NCBI GenBank assembly: GCA_900546615.1
Contig: URDJ01000073.1
Coordinates: forward strand, 1-7,037
Origin: an uncultured Eubacteriales bacterium
Lineage (GTDB): Bacteria; Bacillota; Clostridia; Oscillospirales; Oscillospiraceae
DNA length: 7,037 nt
Direction of reading: 5' to 3'
Shown here: piece after piece, positions 6,886-7,037 of the stretch
Position numbering within the stretch: the first letter of the stretch is position 1
How the letters are laid out: every line of letters begins with the position of its first letter
Position numbers and translations under genes: made by a program
The notes under the pieces: model-generated
Database searches by the model: none
Told to the model about the DNA's origin: nothing
What the model saw: the letters and a program-made list of their open reading frames with translations, nothing else

Positions 6886-6914
6886 ATTATTGACCCGAAA
6901 GCCAGGTTTGTCAA
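6886..6914 (-). promoter_or_regulatory. Promoter of the pseudouridine synthase gene (leaderless)
   Basis: On the - strand TTGACA (6914-6909) is followed by a 17-nt spacer and AATAAT (6891-6886). Only six bases (ATCCCC) separate this -10 box from the ATG at 6879, so transcription would begin at about the A of the start codon. No ribosome binding site precedes the ATG, which fits a leaderless message. Confidence 0.65.
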
Positions 6915-6925
6915 CGATATTTCTG

Positions 6926-6954
6926 TTGACAAGGGGCGGCATTTCGCTTATAAT
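6926..6954 (+). promoter_or_regulatory. Perfect-consensus sigma-A promoter of the YceD-like gene
   Basis: TTGACA (6926-6931), a 17-nt spacer and TATAAT (6949-6954) match the housekeeping consensus at all twelve positions. The predicted transcription start is near 6961, about 36 nt before the GTG start. This suggests strong, constitutive expression of the downstream gene or operon. Confidence 0.88.
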
Positions 6955-6983
6955 ACCAAAGCGGCTATGAAATTAGCTGTTTG

Positions 6984-6990
6984 TGGAGGT
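6984..6990 (+). promoter_or_regulatory. Ribosome binding site of the YceD-like gene
   Basis: TGGAGGT is followed by 6 nt and then GTG at 6997. It selects this GTG over an in-frame ATG at 6967, which would lie only about 6 nt from the predicted transcript start and has no ribosome binding site. Confidence 0.8.
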
Positions 6991-6996
6991 GCGCCT

Positions 6997-7037
6997 GTGA
7001 AGCTCGATCTTCGGGAGATAATAGACGTTCCCGGGGG
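6997..7037 (+). CDS. YceD/DUF177 family protein, 5' fragment
   Basis: Only the first 13 codons are inside the window; they read MKLDLREIIDVPG. This opening resembles YceD/DUF177 proteins, which typically start with a short M-[KR]-L-D-[LV]-R/…-PG segment. Members of that family are small proteins connected with 23S rRNA accumulation and are commonly encoded directly before rpmF (ribosomal protein L32), sometimes as part of a fatty-acid synthesis cluster. The start is GTG with a strong ribosome binding site, and a perfect-consensus promoter lies upstream. The identification rests on a few residues plus the promoter context and the neighbouring rRNA-modification gene, so it is tentative; the rest of the gene continues beyond 7037. 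Confidence 0.6.
   Translation, partial: MKLDLREIIDVPG

Noticed and set aside
5911..6942. Longer pseudouridine synthase starting at 6942
   Set aside because: The extra 21 codons lie in promoter DNA for both divergent genes, have no ribosome binding site, and precede the normal start of the S4 domain.
6967..7037. Upstream in-frame ATG at 6967 as start of the YceD-like gene
   Set aside because: It would sit about 6 nt from the predicted transcript start with no ribosome binding site, while the GTG at 6997 has GGAGGT at ideal spacing and gives the family-like N-terminus.

Overview
The window looks like a piece of a high-GC Gram-positive chromosome, probably a gut-type member of the Clostridia (Oscillospiraceae-like). 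The reasons are the GC-rich codon use, strong Shine-Dalgarno sequences, a lipoprotein signal on the solute-binding protein, and a GntR/YtrA-type regulator paired with a small ABC-2 exporter. The genus cannot be read from the sequence.

Left block (3-1833, + strand): a tight three-gene operon. It encodes a YtrA-type GntR repressor, an ABC exporter ATPase and a six-helix ABC-2 permease (PF13346-like). It ends in a strong intrinsic terminator at 1841-1877. The exported substrate is unknown; the regulator probably represses its own operon.

Middle block (1888-5759, - strand): a complete polyamine importer operon in the order potA-potB-potC-potD (ATPase, two permeases, substrate-binding lipoprotein). 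The genes overlap or nearly touch: potA/potB by 11 nt, potB/potC by an ATGA, and the potC stop lies 20 nt before the preferred potD start. A near-consensus promoter (5882-5910) abuts the stop codon of the upstream rRNA-modification-type gene. Between this promoter and potA lies a ~115-nt leader that can fold into a helix of about 29 base pairs closed by a second stem. The same pyrimidine-rich arm of that helix can instead pair with the potA ribosome binding site. This leader is the most interesting element here: it could be a switchable RNA, an attenuator, or a palindromic repeat inserted in the leader.

Right block (5911-7037): an RluA-family pseudouridine synthase on the - strand, and the first 13 codons of a probable YceD/DUF177 protein on the + strand. 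They diverge from back-to-back promoters whose TTGACA boxes are only 11 bp apart. The pseudouridine synthase promoter puts the predicted transcription start on the A of its ATG, so its mRNA is probably leaderless.

No tRNA, rRNA, CRISPR array, insertion sequence or phage gene was seen. Apart from the leader, the gene content is ordinary: two transporters and ribosome-related housekeeping genes.
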